DNA of 64,000 bases from Paenibacillus sp. FSL K6-1096 (GCF_037977055.1 NZ_CP150274.1:4278001-4342000), one strand, 5' to 3'; counted from the first letter of the stretch, positions 1-8,662 are shown. The notes: generated from the letters alone by a model not told the origin. Program-made: numbers and translations.

Positions 1-7
1 CACACAG

Positions 8-42
8 GCAGCGTTTCCCTTTATGGGCGGCGCTGCTTTTTT
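8..42 (+). terminator. Rho-independent terminator at left edge
   Basis: GCAGCG and CGCTGC arms enclose a 17-nt loop and are followed directly by a run of six T. It probably ends a gene lying to the left of the window. No coding sequence is visible before it. Confidence 0.6.
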
Positions 43-68
43 AATTTTGGGGCAAGGGTGCATAGGGA

Positions 69-275
69 AATCCTGCAACAATTGCAACAATGCTGCCCAG
101 GCAGAAGCGCTCTGCGATGGAATCCTGCACAAAATGCAACAAATCCAGTGCTAAACTTCCTCTAATTACAGAAAATTCTGCAAATGATGCAACATTTCTC
201 CACAGCCAGTAACATTTATAAATGAATTCTGCAAATGTGCAACAATGTTCTCCATAACAAGCGGCTGGTGAGAGG
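69..275. repeat. Repeat locus A, subfamily I: four units of about 52 bp
   Basis: Four units start with T(C/T)CTGC at 71, 123, 176 and 227, so the spacing is 52, 53 and 51 bp. Each carries a core like TGCAAAATGCAACA, a small TGCA...TGCA palindrome. The same four-unit block, in the same order and with matching tails (GCGGCTGGTGAGAG after unit 4, GCCAGTAACATTT in unit 3), recurs at 56820-57030. No coding potential is apparent. Function unknown. Confidence 0.75.
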
Positions 276-339
276 GACTTTCAAGATTGACCACAGTTAA
301 GCAGAGCGCAGCAATGATAGGGGAGAACACTTCAAGAGT

Positions 340-530
340 GTATGCGAAAAACCGACTACATTCGACGTAGCGGGGGCGCGTGGGCGAAATGTAATCGAAA
401 AACCGACCACATTCGACGTAGCGGGGGCGCGTGGGCGAAATGTAATCGAAAAACCGACTACATTCGGCGTGGCGGAGGCGTCGTAGGCGAAATGTAATCG
501 AAAAACCGATCACATTGGGCAGCAGCGGAG
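340..530. repeat. Repeat locus A, subfamily II: 51-bp tandem units
   Basis: CGAAAAAC occurs at 345, 396, 447 and 499 (spacing 51, 51, 52). Each is flanked by arms of the type AATGTAATCG and CGACTACATT, which pair at 9 of 10 positions around an AAAAAC loop. The sequence between cores is also repeated (CGTAGCGGGGGCGCGTGGG), so this is a tandem array and not a repeat-spacer array. Similar arrays lie at 57060-57560 and, inverted, at 12440-12745. The stretch 1-678 holds no supported gene. Confidence 0.8.
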
Positions 531-678
531 GGCATACGCGCCAGCACTAATGCCCTTAAGTCCGCCGTCTGCCCCCGGAAGCAGGCGGATGAGTTAACCG
601 CCCGACATTGGACTATCCCGGCCCTTATTTGTACAATCAAATAAATGGACTATACCAAGGTAAGGGGCGTAACACGTT

Positions 679-1374
679 ATGAAGGAACTGAATTATGCTA
701 GGGTCTTTATACTTTTGGCGGCAATGACGGCGGCTACACTGGGGGTGTACGGGGTGGTATCGCTGCGGACGGATACATTCTATGCCTTCCTGCTCTGGAA
801 CCTGTTCCTGGCCTGGGTGCCGTTCTTCTTCTCCATGGCGGCGCATGAGCTGGATAAGCGCAGGATTGGCGGTCTGCTGATACTGCCGCTGGGGATCGCC
901 TGGCTGCTGTTCTTTCCGAATGCGCCTTACATTATGACCGATCTGGTGCATCTCACGGTCCGCAAGAGCCTGTACATCCTGGATGGAACCATCCAGAGCC
1001 GGTACTGGTATGACCTGGTGACCCTGCTTCTGTTCACCTGGAGCGGCTGGCTGACCGGCTTCTTCTCCTTATACCAGTTCCAGCACGTCATCTACCGCAA
1101 AAGCAATATGCTGCTCTCCTGGCTCTTCGTGCTGTTCGCCTGTGTCATGGGCGGCTACGGGGTGCTGCTGGGCAGAGTCTACCGGCTGAACAGCTGGGAT
1201 GTGCTGACAGACCGCCATCAGCTGTACCGGCTGGTCGTGGAGAGCCTGAACCGGCAGTCGGTGTTCTTCAGCCTGTTCGTTGCCTCTGTGCTGCTGGTGA
1301 TCTATGCCACGATGTATTGTCTGCTGAACGTGCTGGGTGGAGATAACCGCAGGACTTATTCCGGCGGCAGATAA
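679..1374 (+). CDS. DUF1361 family integral membrane protein
   Basis: This 231-residue protein has about six hydrophobic segments (near residues 7-29, 34-54, 64-84, 108-130, 143-165 and 193-219). It contains the block FPNAPYIMTDLVHL after the third segment, characteristic of DUF1361 proteins. The molecular function of the family is not established. The length is normal. The ATG start follows a purine-rich AAGGGG about 12 bases upstream, a loose spacing. The 3' end overlaps the convergent alkyltransferase-like gene by 19 bases. It lies just downstream of repeat locus A. Confidence 0.85.
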   Translation: MKELNYARVFILLAAMTAATLGVYGVVSLRTDTFYAFLLWNLFLAWVPFFFSMAAHELDKRRIGGLLILPLGIAWLLFFPNAPYIMTDLVHLTVRKSLYILDGTIQSRYWYDLVTLLLFTWSGWLTGFFSLYQFQHVIYRKSNMLLSWLFVLFACVMGGYGVLLGRVYRLNSWDVLTDRHQLYRLVVESLNRQSVFFSLFVASVLLVIYATMYCLLNVLGGDNRRTYSGGR

Positions 1375-1724
1375 TCCTCATCCTCCGGGCCGGCCGCAAA
1401 TACCTCTTCTAGCTCAGGTCCGGGAACATACTGGTATCGCTCCAGGTCAACCGTGCCCCGCTCGCCGAACACAATGCCCTCACCCTCCAGGTAGAGCCGC
1501 TGAAGCGAGGCGGATTCATCCTCGGTAAGCGAGATTCTGCCTTGGGCATTGATGACCCTGTGCCACGGCAGCTTATACTTGCGGCTCATCGAGTGCAGGA
1601 TGCGTACAACCTGCCGTGCCGCCCTGGGGCTGCCGGCTGCCCGGGCAATCCCGCCGTAGGTCATGACAGCCCCTTCGGGGATAGATTGAATTATGCGGAT
1701 TACTCGTTCTGTGAATGGTGTCAT
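1356..1724 (-). CDS. Alkyltransferase-like protein (MGMT family, no active cysteine)
   Basis: This 122-residue protein matches the C-terminal DNA-binding domain of O6-alkylguanine-DNA alkyltransferases. The active-site motif PCHRV is PWHRV here (Trp54), the hallmark of alkyltransferase-like (ATL) proteins. These bind O6-alkylguanine and flip it out but cannot remove the alkyl group; in characterised cases they hand the lesion to nucleotide excision repair. The helix-turn-helix region around SPRAARQVVRIL and Tyr23 of MTYGGIA are retained. AAAGGAG lies seven bases before the ATG. It is convergent with the DUF1361 gene. The family call is firm; repair coupling is inferred from homologues. Confidence 0.9.
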   Translation of the reverse strand: MTPFTERVIRIIQSIPEGAVMTYGGIARAAGSPRAARQVVRILHSMSRKYKLPWHRVINAQGRISLTEDESASLQRLYLEGEGIVFGERGTVDLERYQYVPGPELEEVFAAGPEDEDYLPPE

Positions 1725-1795
1725 AATAGCTGCTCCTTTACCGGTAAGCGGACTGCTCTACAGAATCTAGCTCTAATAACCATACCATATTGTTG

Positions 1796-1818
1796 CCCCG
1801 CAGGCAGTCCCTGCGGGG
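1796..1818. other. GC-rich hairpin
   Basis: CCCCGCAGG and CCTGCGGGG form a 9-bp perfect stem with a 5-nt loop in the divergent gap between the alkyltransferase-like gene and the germination operon. A short TTATTT follows on the plus strand. It could be a weak terminator or an operator-like site; nothing decides between these. Confidence 0.35.
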
Positions 1819-1857
1819 TTATTTGCCGTTCCCGGGCGGGGAAGCCTGTATTCCTCG

Positions 1858-1888
1858 CGAATAGGAGTCAGAGAGGCGGGGGATAATC
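1858..1888 (+). promoter_or_regulatory. Possible sigma-G-like promoter of the germination operon
   Basis: CGAATA at 1858 resembles the forespore sigma-G -35 element (TGAATA), and GATAATC at 1882 loosely resembles its -10 element, with an 18-base spacer. Germinant receptor operons are normally sigma-G dependent. The -10 match is only partial, so this is a weak call supported mainly by context. Confidence 0.25.
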
Positions 1889-1927
1889 AGAGCAATAGAC
1901 CATAGACCTGTGACAGGAGTGATGGCC

Positions 1928-3478
1928 GTGAGGAGCAAGGGTACCGCATTGAACAGCAAAGCTGCCGGTGAAAGAGCAGCAGAGCACCGCCCGCTAAGCG
2001 CTTCGCTGGAGGAGACGGTGGCGCTGCTGCGGAAGATTTTCAATAATGACGGCACGCTGAGAGTAAGAATTATAGAGAACAGCCAAGGCGCCGCTGTCCG
2101 CTGCGGGTTGATCTATGTGGACGGGATGGTGGACCGGAATCTGATCCAGAACGGGATTATTAAGCCGCTGTTGGCTTACAAGCCTGCGGAAGAGGAGCGC
2201 CGGGACCCGGCAGGTCTGATGGAGAGCATCCGCATGACCGTTATCGATGCCGCTGATGTGATGGTCTCTGAGGAGCTGGACGGGCTGATCGGGGCGATTG
2301 TCAGCGGGAAGGCGGTGCTGCTGGTGGAGGGCTATGCCGGAGGGCTGATCATCAATGTTCAGGGCTGGAATTCCAGAGCGATAGAAGAGCCTAATACCGA
2401 GAGGGCAGTGCGTGGTCCCCGGGAAGGCTTCACTGAATCGCTGCTGGTGAATCTGACCCTGATCCGCCGCCGGGTGCAGGACCCGGATCTGAAATTTGAA
2501 TTCACTGAGATCGGGACACGCAGCAAGACACAGACCTGTATCTGCTATATGGAGAGCCTGGCCTCCCCCGCCATTCTTAAGGAGCTGTATGAGCGGCTGG
2601 AGAAGGTGGAGCTTGACCTCATTCTGGATACGGGTTATCTGGCTGAGCTGATCCGCGATGAGCCGTATTCTCCGTTTGAGACCGTCGGCAATACCGAACG
2701 TCCGGACACGCTCGTCAGCAAAATCATGGAGGGCCGGGTTGCCGTCCTCATCGAAGGTACCCCTTTTGCGCTGACCATTCCCTATATATTCGTTGAGAAT
2801 TTCCAGGCCAGTGAGGACTACAATATCAACTATTACTTTGCTTCATTTAACCGCCTGCTCAGAGTAATGGGAGCCTTCCTGTCGATCAGTATCCCGGCCG
2901 GGTATATTGCCCTCGTAACCTATGCCCAGGAGATGGTGCCCACCCTGCTGCTGCTAAGTATCGCCACTGCGAGACAATCGGTGCCTTTTCCAACCATTGT
3001 TGAAGCGCTGCTTATGCTGACGATCTTCGAGGTGCTGCGGGAAGCGGGGGCACGGATACCGACATCGATCGGCCAGGCAGTAAGTATCGTGGGAGCGCTG
3101 GTGCTGGGCCAGGCTGCCGTCGATGCGCGGATTGTCAGTGCTCCGATGGTCATTGTGGTAGGACTTACAGGGATAACGACACTGCTGAATCCAAGGCTGA
3201 CCGGGCCTTTGATTATAGCGAGACTGCTGCTGCTGGGCACCACCACACTGCTGGGTGTCTACGGATATTTCTTCGGCCTGCTCGGTCTGGTCATTCATCT
3301 GATGAGCCTCCGCTCCTTCGGCGTCTCTTATATGCTTGGGGTAGGCTCAATCCGTCCTCAGGATATCAAGGATACCGCTATCCGTGTGCCCTGGTGGGAT
3401 ATGAATCTGCGGCCTGCAGTGATCGGTATGCGCAACCGGAGAAGGAAGCCGCCGAAGAGGCCGGCCAAGCGGTCATGA
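1928..3478 (+). CDS. Spore germinant receptor A subunit (GerA/GerKA family)
   Basis: This 516-residue protein is the A subunit of a nutrient germinant receptor of the spore inner membrane. The N-terminal half is soluble; the C-terminal half carries several membrane helices. The family-diagnostic stretch PFPTIVEALLMLTIFEVLRE is present, followed by ARIPTSIGQAVSIVGALVLG. An earlier GTG (1910) and ATG (1922) are in frame, but AGGAG at 1915-1919 is eight bases before the GTG at 1928, so that start is preferred. The stop overlaps the next ATG (ATGA), showing translational coupling with the C subunit. Which germinant it senses cannot be read from sequence. Confidence 0.92.
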   Translation: MRSKGTALNSKAAGERAAEHRPLSASLEETVALLRKIFNNDGTLRVRIIENSQGAAVRCGLIYVDGMVDRNLIQNGIIKPLLAYKPAEEERRDPAGLMESIRMTVIDAADVMVSEELDGLIGAIVSGKAVLLVEGYAGGLIINVQGWNSRAIEEPNTERAVRGPREGFTESLLVNLTLIRRRVQDPDLKFEFTEIGTRSKTQTCICYMESLASPAILKELYERLEKVELDLILDTGYLAELIRDEPYSPFETVGNTERPDTLVSKIMEGRVAVLIEGTPFALTIPYIFVENFQASEDYNINYYFASFNRLLRVMGAFLSISIPAGYIALVTYAQEMVPTLLLLSIATARQSVPFPTIVEALLMLTIFEVLREAGARIPTSIGQAVSIVGALVLGQAAVDARIVSAPMVIVVGLTGITTLLNPRLTGPLIIARLLLLGTTTLLGVYGYFFGLLGLVIHLMSLRSFGVSYMLGVGSIRPQDIKDTAIRVPWWDMNLRPAVIGMRNRRRKPPKRPAKRS

Positions 3479-4635
3479 GAGCCGTGACGAGAGGAATCCA
3501 CGCCTTAGTCTCAGCAATGCTGCTGCTGAGCCTGGGCCTCACCGGCTGCTGGAATTATACTGAGGTCGATGATATGGCGATTGTGGCCGGAGTGGCCATT
3601 GACAAGGATGAGAAGACCGGGAAGCTGCTGCTTACAGCGGAGATTGTGGATACAGGCGAGACAACGGACAAGGCTCAGGCGGGCTACAAGATGGTCAGTC
3701 TCAGCGGGGATACGATGTTTGAAATCGTCCGCAATATGATCTCCATGACCGGCAAAAAGCTGTTCTGGAGCCATGCCAAGGTGATTATTTTCAGTGAGGA
3801 GGCAGCCAGAGAGGGTCTGGTCAAGGTCATTGACTGGTACAGCCGGGACACGGAGACCCGTTCGGATGTATTCATCTTCGTGTCAGGCGAGAAGACGGCC
3901 CGTGAGGTGCTTAATCTGAACAGTACGACCGAATCGATCCTGTCGTTTGAACTGGCCCAGATGATGCGGGATGAGAGATATACGAGCAGCGCCCCGGTCG
4001 TGGAGATATGGGATTTCATCGATAAGCTGGAGACAGCCGGGATCAATGCGACTGCACCGGTCATTCACATTCATAAGAAGAATAGCGAGAAGAGAGAGCG
4101 GGTAGCCGGTACTGCCATCTTCGTGAAGGACCGGATGGTGGGCAGGCTGAGCGGTGATGAGACGAGGACAATGCTTTTTGTCAAAAATGAACTGCACGGA
4201 GGTGTGCTCGTTGTGGATGATAAACGGGGGAATCCTGCGTATTCCCTGGAGATTGTCTCGAATCAGACCAAGCTGAAGCCCGGCATGGTAAACGGCAGGC
4301 TCCATATGCAGATTAACCTGAGGACCAGGACCGCACTGGATGAAGTCATGACACCGGAGGGATTTCTCAAGGATGAGAGCATACACGATATCGAGCAAAG
4401 GGCCAGTGAGCGCCTGCAGGCGGATATTCTTACGCTAATTCATAAGATGCAGCAGCAGTATAGTGCTGATATTTTTGGTTTCGGGGAGAAGGTATATGAG
4501 AACCAGCCCAAGCGCTGGGCCCAGATGAAGGAACGCTGGCCTGAGGTCTTTGCTGATCTCGAAGTGAGTGTCGATTGCAAAGTGACGATACAGAGCACCG
4601 CCAAGACTTCACGGGCCATCCGGCTGGGGGATTAG
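3475..4635 (+). CDS. Spore germinant receptor C subunit, Ger(x)C lipoprotein
   Basis: This 386-residue lipoprotein is the C subunit of the germinant receptor. The signal peptide ends in the lipobox LTGC, placing the lipidated cysteine at residue 25. The sequence after it, CWNYTEVDDMAIVAGVAID, is typical of the family. A longer in-frame reading from 3394 exists but would lie inside the A-subunit gene and bury the signal peptide. The ATGA overlap with the preceding gene and the immediate lipoprotein signal fix the start. It should sit on the outer face of the spore inner membrane with the A and B subunits. Confidence 0.92.
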   Translation: MRAVTRGIHALVSAMLLLSLGLTGCWNYTEVDDMAIVAGVAIDKDEKTGKLLLTAEIVDTGETTDKAQAGYKMVSLSGDTMFEIVRNMISMTGKKLFWSHAKVIIFSEEAAREGLVKVIDWYSRDTETRSDVFIFVSGEKTAREVLNLNSTTESILSFELAQMMRDERYTSSAPVVEIWDFIDKLETAGINATAPVIHIHKKNSEKRERVAGTAIFVKDRMVGRLSGDETRTMLFVKNELHGGVLVVDDKRGNPAYSLEIVSNQTKLKPGMVNGRLHMQINLRTRTALDEVMTPEGFLKDESIHDIEQRASERLQADILTLIHKMQQQYSADIFGFGEKVYENQPKRWAQMKERWPEVFADLEVSVDCKVTIQSTAKTSRAIRLGD

Positions 4636-4637
4636 GC

Positions 4638-4841
4638 ATGGTCATTTACGTGATATTGGTCTACGCACTGATCGCGGTAATTGATCCCTACGGCCTGCGT
4701 AAGAAAAAAATGAAGCGGGATTTCCTGGTCTGCTCGGCCCTGTACCTGATCTCCTTTGCGCTGGCCTTCGCACTGTCGATGCGCTGGGAGATTCCCAGCC
4801 CGTCCCCGCTGATCGTTGAATGGGTGAAAAAGCTGTACTAG
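4638..4841 (+). CDS. Small two-helix membrane protein, candidate germinant receptor D subunit
   Basis: This 67-residue protein has two hydrophobic segments (roughly residues 1-16 and 30-46) separated by a basic RKKKMKRD linker. It lies two bases after the C-subunit stop and 27 bases before the B-subunit start, inside the operon. Small two-helix D subunits that modulate germination are known in some Bacillus ger operons, and size, topology and position match. There is no sequence motif to prove homology, so the D-subunit label is inference. An upstream in-frame ATG at 4575 would overlap the C gene and is not favoured. Confidence 0.7.
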   Translation: MVIYVILVYALIAVIDPYGLRKKKMKRDFLVCSALYLISFALAFALSMRWEIPSPSPLIVEWVKKLY

Positions 4842-4868
4842 AGCGCACCGCGGAAGGAGGAGGAGAGT

Positions 4869-5987
4869 GTGAACAAAGAGATAATTCCAGCCGGGCAGTC
4901 CATCAGCATCGCTGTATTATTTGTCACCGGCGCTTCCCTGTTCCTGGGAACCTCGTCGCAATCCGGCAACAGCAGCTGGATTGCCCAGCTCCTGGCCATT
5001 CTGCTGGCCCTTCCGCTTATGCTGATCTATGCGAGACTCCATGCTCTGTTTCCGGGCAAGGATCTGTATGACATGCTGATTGAGGTGTTCGGCTCCGTCC
5101 CGGGACGGATGCTCTCTTGTCTGTATATCTGGTATTCTTTACATCTGGGAGCACTGGTGCTGCGCAATTTCGGGGAGTTCAGCAAGACCGTGGCTTTGAC
5201 CGCGACTCCGATGCTGGCGCCAATGCTAATGATCGGCCTGCTCTGTATCTGGGTCGTTCACGCCGGGATAGAGGTGCTCGGAAGAAGCGCAAAGTTCCTG
5301 CTGCTGTTCTCGCTCATGGTTATAATCATCCTGCAGTTTCTCTCCGTACCCAAGTTCGAATACCACCATCTGAGACCGCTGCTCAGTGCCAGGTTTAACC
5401 TTATCCTTGCCGATACAGCAGGCTCGTTCACCTTCCCGTTTGCCGAGATCGTGGTCTTCCTGGGCGCTTTCGGATCACTTCCGGCCAAAGGCTCGGCCAA
5501 GCGGGTGCTGATTACCAGCACGCTGATTGCCGGGAGCATCATTATCATGATTACGCTGCGCAACCTGCTGATGCTCGGCCCTGATATACTGTCCGGCCTG
5601 TACTTTCCCTCTTATGTGGCGGTCAGCCGGATTAATATCGGTGATTTCGTCACCCGGATTGAAGGCTCGGCGGCGATTGTATTCGTTACGGCGCTTTTCA
5701 TTAAGGTCAGTCTGTGCCTGTACGTAACCTGCAACGGGGTGGCTAAGGTATTCAAGCTTCAGAGCTACCGGTCTGTAGTGCTCCAGATGGGGCTGATCAT
5801 GGTCTATCTGTCGGAATTCATCTATACCAATATCATGGAAATGGAATATTTCGCTTATCACATCTACAAGATATACGCTCTTCCATTCCAGGTGGTGATC
5901 CCTGTGCTGCTGTGGCTGACAGCCGAGCTTGTTGTCCGCAGAAGGGGCAGCAGGCAGCAGGCGCTTCCCGAGCAGCAGCCGGAATAA
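4869..5987 (+). CDS. Spore germinant receptor B subunit (GerAB/GerKB family permease)
   Basis: This 372-residue protein has about ten membrane helices and belongs to the amino acid permease-like B subunits of germinant receptors. The N-terminus (IIPAGQSISIAVLFVTGASLF) and the stretch SFTFPFAEIVVFL resemble GerKB-type proteins. The GTG start is preceded by a strong GGAAGGAGGAGG. It is the last gene of the ger operon in the order A-C-small protein-B. The gene order differs from the A-B-C order of the B. subtilis gerA operon and resembles gerK (A-C-B). The B subunit usually determines germinant specificity. Confidence 0.92.
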   Translation: MNKEIIPAGQSISIAVLFVTGASLFLGTSSQSGNSSWIAQLLAILLALPLMLIYARLHALFPGKDLYDMLIEVFGSVPGRMLSCLYIWYSLHLGALVLRNFGEFSKTVALTATPMLAPMLMIGLLCIWVVHAGIEVLGRSAKFLLLFSLMVIIILQFLSVPKFEYHHLRPLLSARFNLILADTAGSFTFPFAEIVVFLGAFGSLPAKGSAKRVLITSTLIAGSIIIMITLRNLLMLGPDILSGLYFPSYVAVSRINIGDFVTRIEGSAAIVFVTALFIKVSLCLYVTCNGVAKVFKLQSYRSVVLQMGLIMVYLSEFIYTNIMEMEYFAYHIYKIYALPFQVVIPVLLWLTAELVVRRRGSRQQALPEQQPE

Positions 5988-6111
5988 CGTGCCATATCCT
6001 CCGCACTGCTGTGCGTGGTCAGTTCTGTTTCAACCTGTGCTGAAGTTAGCTATAATGAGAGGCAGAGCGAGCCTATTAGACAGGTTATGACAGGAAAGGC
6101 GTGAACTTAAG

Positions 6112-6732
6112 ATGAGCGTATCCAGCATTGTAATGTCCTCCCATTGGGGCCGGGAAGTGAGACATAAACTGATTACCCAGGAATCCAAGGTGCTGGCGGT
6201 GGTGTTCCCCGGACAGAATTATTCGGCTGAGCGGCCGCTGCTGGAATATGCGGGCAAGCTGGCCCGCGAATACGGCTGCGATCTGCTGCAGCTCGAATAC
6301 GGCTACCAGAGTGCGAGAGTAGCCTTCAAGCGCGAGGAGATCGATATTGTGGCCGAGGAATGCAAGATTGCGCTGGCCTCGCTGCCCGATTATGAGCAGC
6401 TGCTGTTCATCAGCAAGAGCATGGGAACCATTATTGCCGGCAAGGTGGCTGCGGACCCGGCGGTTGGGGAGAAGGTATCCCATCTGTTCCTGACCCCGGT
6501 TCCCGAGAGCCTTCCGTTCATCCGGCAGAGCCGCGGCAGTGTGATCTACGGCGGAAGTGATCCGATGTTCACCGGGCAGTATCCCGCCGAGCTCAGCACC
6601 ATGAAGCAGATCAGGGTGTACCGAATTGACGATGCCAACCACGCCCTGGAGGTGGAGAGTGTCAATGAATCGCTGGCCGTGCTGCTGGTCATTATTAATT
6701 TCTATCATGAATTTTTCCGTGATTCACTATAG
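6112..6732 (+). CDS. Small alpha/beta hydrolase
   Basis: This 206-residue protein has the small alpha/beta-hydrolase layout with a plausible catalytic triad: Ser103 in SKSMG (nucleophile elbow), Asp150 in GGSDPMF and His177 in DANHALE. There is no signal peptide, so it acts in the cytoplasm. The substrate is unknown. It is 14 bases upstream of the monooxygenase-like gene and is probably co-transcribed with it and the phosphotransferase gene. Confidence 0.8.
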   Translation: MSVSSIVMSSHWGREVRHKLITQESKVLAVVFPGQNYSAERPLLEYAGKLAREYGCDLLQLEYGYQSARVAFKREEIDIVAEECKIALASLPDYEQLLFISKSMGTIIAGKVAADPAVGEKVSHLFLTPVPESLPFIRQSRGSVIYGGSDPMFTGQYPAELSTMKQIRVYRIDDANHALEVESVNESLAVLLVIINFYHEFFRDSL

Positions 6733-6746
6733 GGGGGAGCTAGCAC

Positions 6747-7043
6747 ATGATTACAGAAGCGGCAATGCTGCAGGTGAAGCCGGAACAGACCCGGCAGTTT
6801 GAGCAGAGCTTCAGGGAGGCCTCTCCGCTGATTGCTTCGATAGACGGTTATTTGGGCCATGAGCTTCAGCACTGTCTGGAGGATGAGCATAAATATCTGC
6901 TGATCGTCAGATGGCGCAGCCTGGAGGATCATACGGTGGGCTTCAGGGAGTCGGCGCAGTATCAGGAGTGGAAGGCCCTGCTACATCATTATTACAGCCC
7001 TTTTCCTGTAGTGGAGCATTATACGCAGGTCAGTCTGGATTAG
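6747..7043 (+). CDS. Antibiotic biosynthesis monooxygenase (ABM) domain protein
   Basis: This 98-residue protein has the ABM/dimeric ferredoxin-like fold pattern. It opens ITEAAMLQVKPEQTRQFEQSF, has a central YLGHELQHCLEDEHKYLLIVRW strand pair, and ends with an FPVVEHY strand. Members act as small cofactor-free monooxygenases or as heme-degrading or unknown proteins; the substrate cannot be inferred. It follows the hydrolase gene with GGGGGGAG as ribosome binding site. Confidence 0.8.
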   Translation: MITEAAMLQVKPEQTRQFEQSFREASPLIASIDGYLGHELQHCLEDEHKYLLIVRWRSLEDHTVGFRESAQYQEWKALLHHYYSPFPVVEHYTQVSLD

Positions 7044-7064
7044 TGGAGAGGGAGTGCGGCTTGG

Positions 7065-7880
7065 ATGCAGGGGAATGTGATTGGTGAGGGTAAAACGGCG
7101 GAAGTTAGAGAGTATGGGGAAGGTAAAATCCTTAAGCTCTACCGGGACTGGGTGCCCGCTCAGCATGTGGATTTTGAATACCGGCTCAGTAAGCTGATCT
7201 ATGAACAAGGCGTGGCTACACCGGAGCCGTATGAGCGGATTCAGGTGGAGGGCAGACAGGGAATTGTATACCAGCAGATTATGGGGCCAACACTGCTGAA
7301 GCTGATGGGCCGCAAGCCCTGGCTGATCTTCAGCTGCTTCAGGCAGATGGCCGCCCTCCACTACAGTCTCCATCAGCTGGACGGCCTAGGCGAAGCCGGG
7401 GGACAGAAGAGGCTTCTGGAGAGCAATATCACCGATGCCCCTATGCTTGAGGTGGACGAGAAGTCGCGTATTCTGGCTCAGCTGGCCCTTCTCCCGGAGG
7501 GGAAGAAGCTGTGTCATGGCGATTTCCACCCGGACAATATCCTGATGGACAATAAGCTGTGGGTGATTGACTGGATGACCGGCGTCAGCGGGAATCCGGC
7601 GGCGGATGTGGCACGGTCTTTCATTATGTTCAGCTTCGGAGCTATTCCTGAAGGAGCTTCTTCGTTTATGAAGCGCTTCATCACCTTTGCCAGAAAACGC
7701 ATGACCGCGCAGTATCTTAGGAAATATTTTAAATTGTCCGGGCTGTCCCCCGGAGAGATTGAGCCATGGATCCTTCCGGTGGCGGCTGCACGGCTGGTGG
7801 AAGGACTTTCGCTCCCCGAGAAGGAGCTGCTGGTCAGTGAAATCCGCAGGCGGCTGGCGGCATTGCCTCTGGCCCGTTAA
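7065..7880 (+). CDS. Aminoglycoside phosphotransferase (APH)-family kinase
   Basis: This 271-residue protein has the APH kinase fold. A glycine-rich VIGEGKTAEV and Lys24 lie in the N-lobe. The catalytic loop HGDFHPDNIL (His151, Asp153, Asn158) and the metal-binding IDW (Asp169) are intact. APH-family members phosphorylate antibiotics or small hydroxyl metabolites. Nothing here shows a resistance role, and the setting (hydrolase, ABM protein) does not suggest one. The ATG lies 21 bases after the previous stop, consistent with an operon. Confidence 0.85.
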   Translation: MQGNVIGEGKTAEVREYGEGKILKLYRDWVPAQHVDFEYRLSKLIYEQGVATPEPYERIQVEGRQGIVYQQIMGPTLLKLMGRKPWLIFSCFRQMAALHYSLHQLDGLGEAGGQKRLLESNITDAPMLEVDEKSRILAQLALLPEGKKLCHGDFHPDNILMDNKLWVIDWMTGVSGNPAADVARSFIMFSFGAIPEGASSFMKRFITFARKRMTAQYLRKYFKLSGLSPGEIEPWILPVAAARLVEGLSLPEKELLVSEIRRRLAALPLAR

Positions 7881-7904
7881 TTTTGCAGAGAAGGCAGGGC
7901 GCTT

Positions 7905-8450
7905 ATGAATACATACATTGCTTGGCTGCGCGGCATTAATGTCGGCGGCAACAAGGTGATCAAAATGCAGGATCTGAAGACCGCGCTCGGGACGCTTTCA
8001 TTCAGGAATGTACGGACCTACATCCAGAGCGGCAATGTCGTATTTGAGAGTGAAGCGTTAACTAGCGACGGGCTGGCGGAGATGATTAGCGTGAAGATCC
8101 GGGAGACCTTCGGCTTCGCGGTTCCTGTGATGATCCGCTCTCTGGAGGAGCTGGAGGCGGTGATTGCAGGCAATCCGTTCCCGCTGAGTGAGCCGGAAGA
8201 ATTCAAGCGGCTGTATGTCTCGTTCCTGGCAGCGGAGCCTGCGGCTGAGGCGCTGGAGAAGCTCCGTCCCTATGGGCAGGGTGCGGATCAGGTGCGGTTG
8301 ATCGGTAAGGAAATGTATACGTACTATGAAGTGAGCGTAAGTGAGTCGCCGCTGTTCAAGGTGCCGTTCGACAAGCTGCTGGGAACGGAGCTCACCGCCC
8401 GCAACTGGAATACGCTGAACAAAGTGGCGGCACTGGCCCGCAAGCCATAA
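7905..8450 (+). CDS. DUF1697 domain protein
   Basis: This 181-residue protein begins with the DUF1697 signature (YIAWLRGINVGGNKVIKM, then RTYIQSGNVVFES). The central part, SVKIRETFGFAVPVMIRS, and the C-terminal GTELTARNWNTLNKV also match the family. The biochemical role of the family is unknown. It lies 24 bases after the phosphotransferase gene and ends the gene run, with a strong terminator downstream. Confidence 0.88.
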   Translation: MNTYIAWLRGINVGGNKVIKMQDLKTALGTLSFRNVRTYIQSGNVVFESEALTSDGLAEMISVKIRETFGFAVPVMIRSLEELEAVIAGNPFPLSEPEEFKRLYVSFLAAEPAAEALEKLRPYGQGADQVRLIGKEMYTYYEVSVSESPLFKVPFDKLLGTELTARNWNTLNKVAALARKP

Positions 8451-8485
8451 ATTGAATGGCACTCATTAACTGAAACTTAGATGGA

Positions 8486-8549
8486 TACCCCCGCCTTTTG
8501 TCCGGCCGTAGCTATTGAAGCGGTACGGACAACGGGGCGGGGGTAATTT
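8486..8549 (+). terminator. Long terminator hairpin
   Basis: ACCCCCGCC pairs with GGCGGGGGT, and inside it TTGTCCG pairs with CGGACAA. TAATTT follows. It ends the 6.1-8.45 kb gene run. Confidence 0.7.
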
Positions 8550-8662
8550 CGTATGCTCTTGTGCCGGAGTCAGATTCAGCAAACATTCAGCGGGATTTCA
8601 TTATTGGTTAAGCTCCCGATGCCATAATAGGCCTAAGAAATGAATGAATCGGAGTGAACCTA

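Noticed and set aside
7065-7880. Aminoglycoside resistance gene
   Set aside because: Only the general APH kinase motifs are present. The context is housekeeping-like and no resistance-specific residues were recognised.
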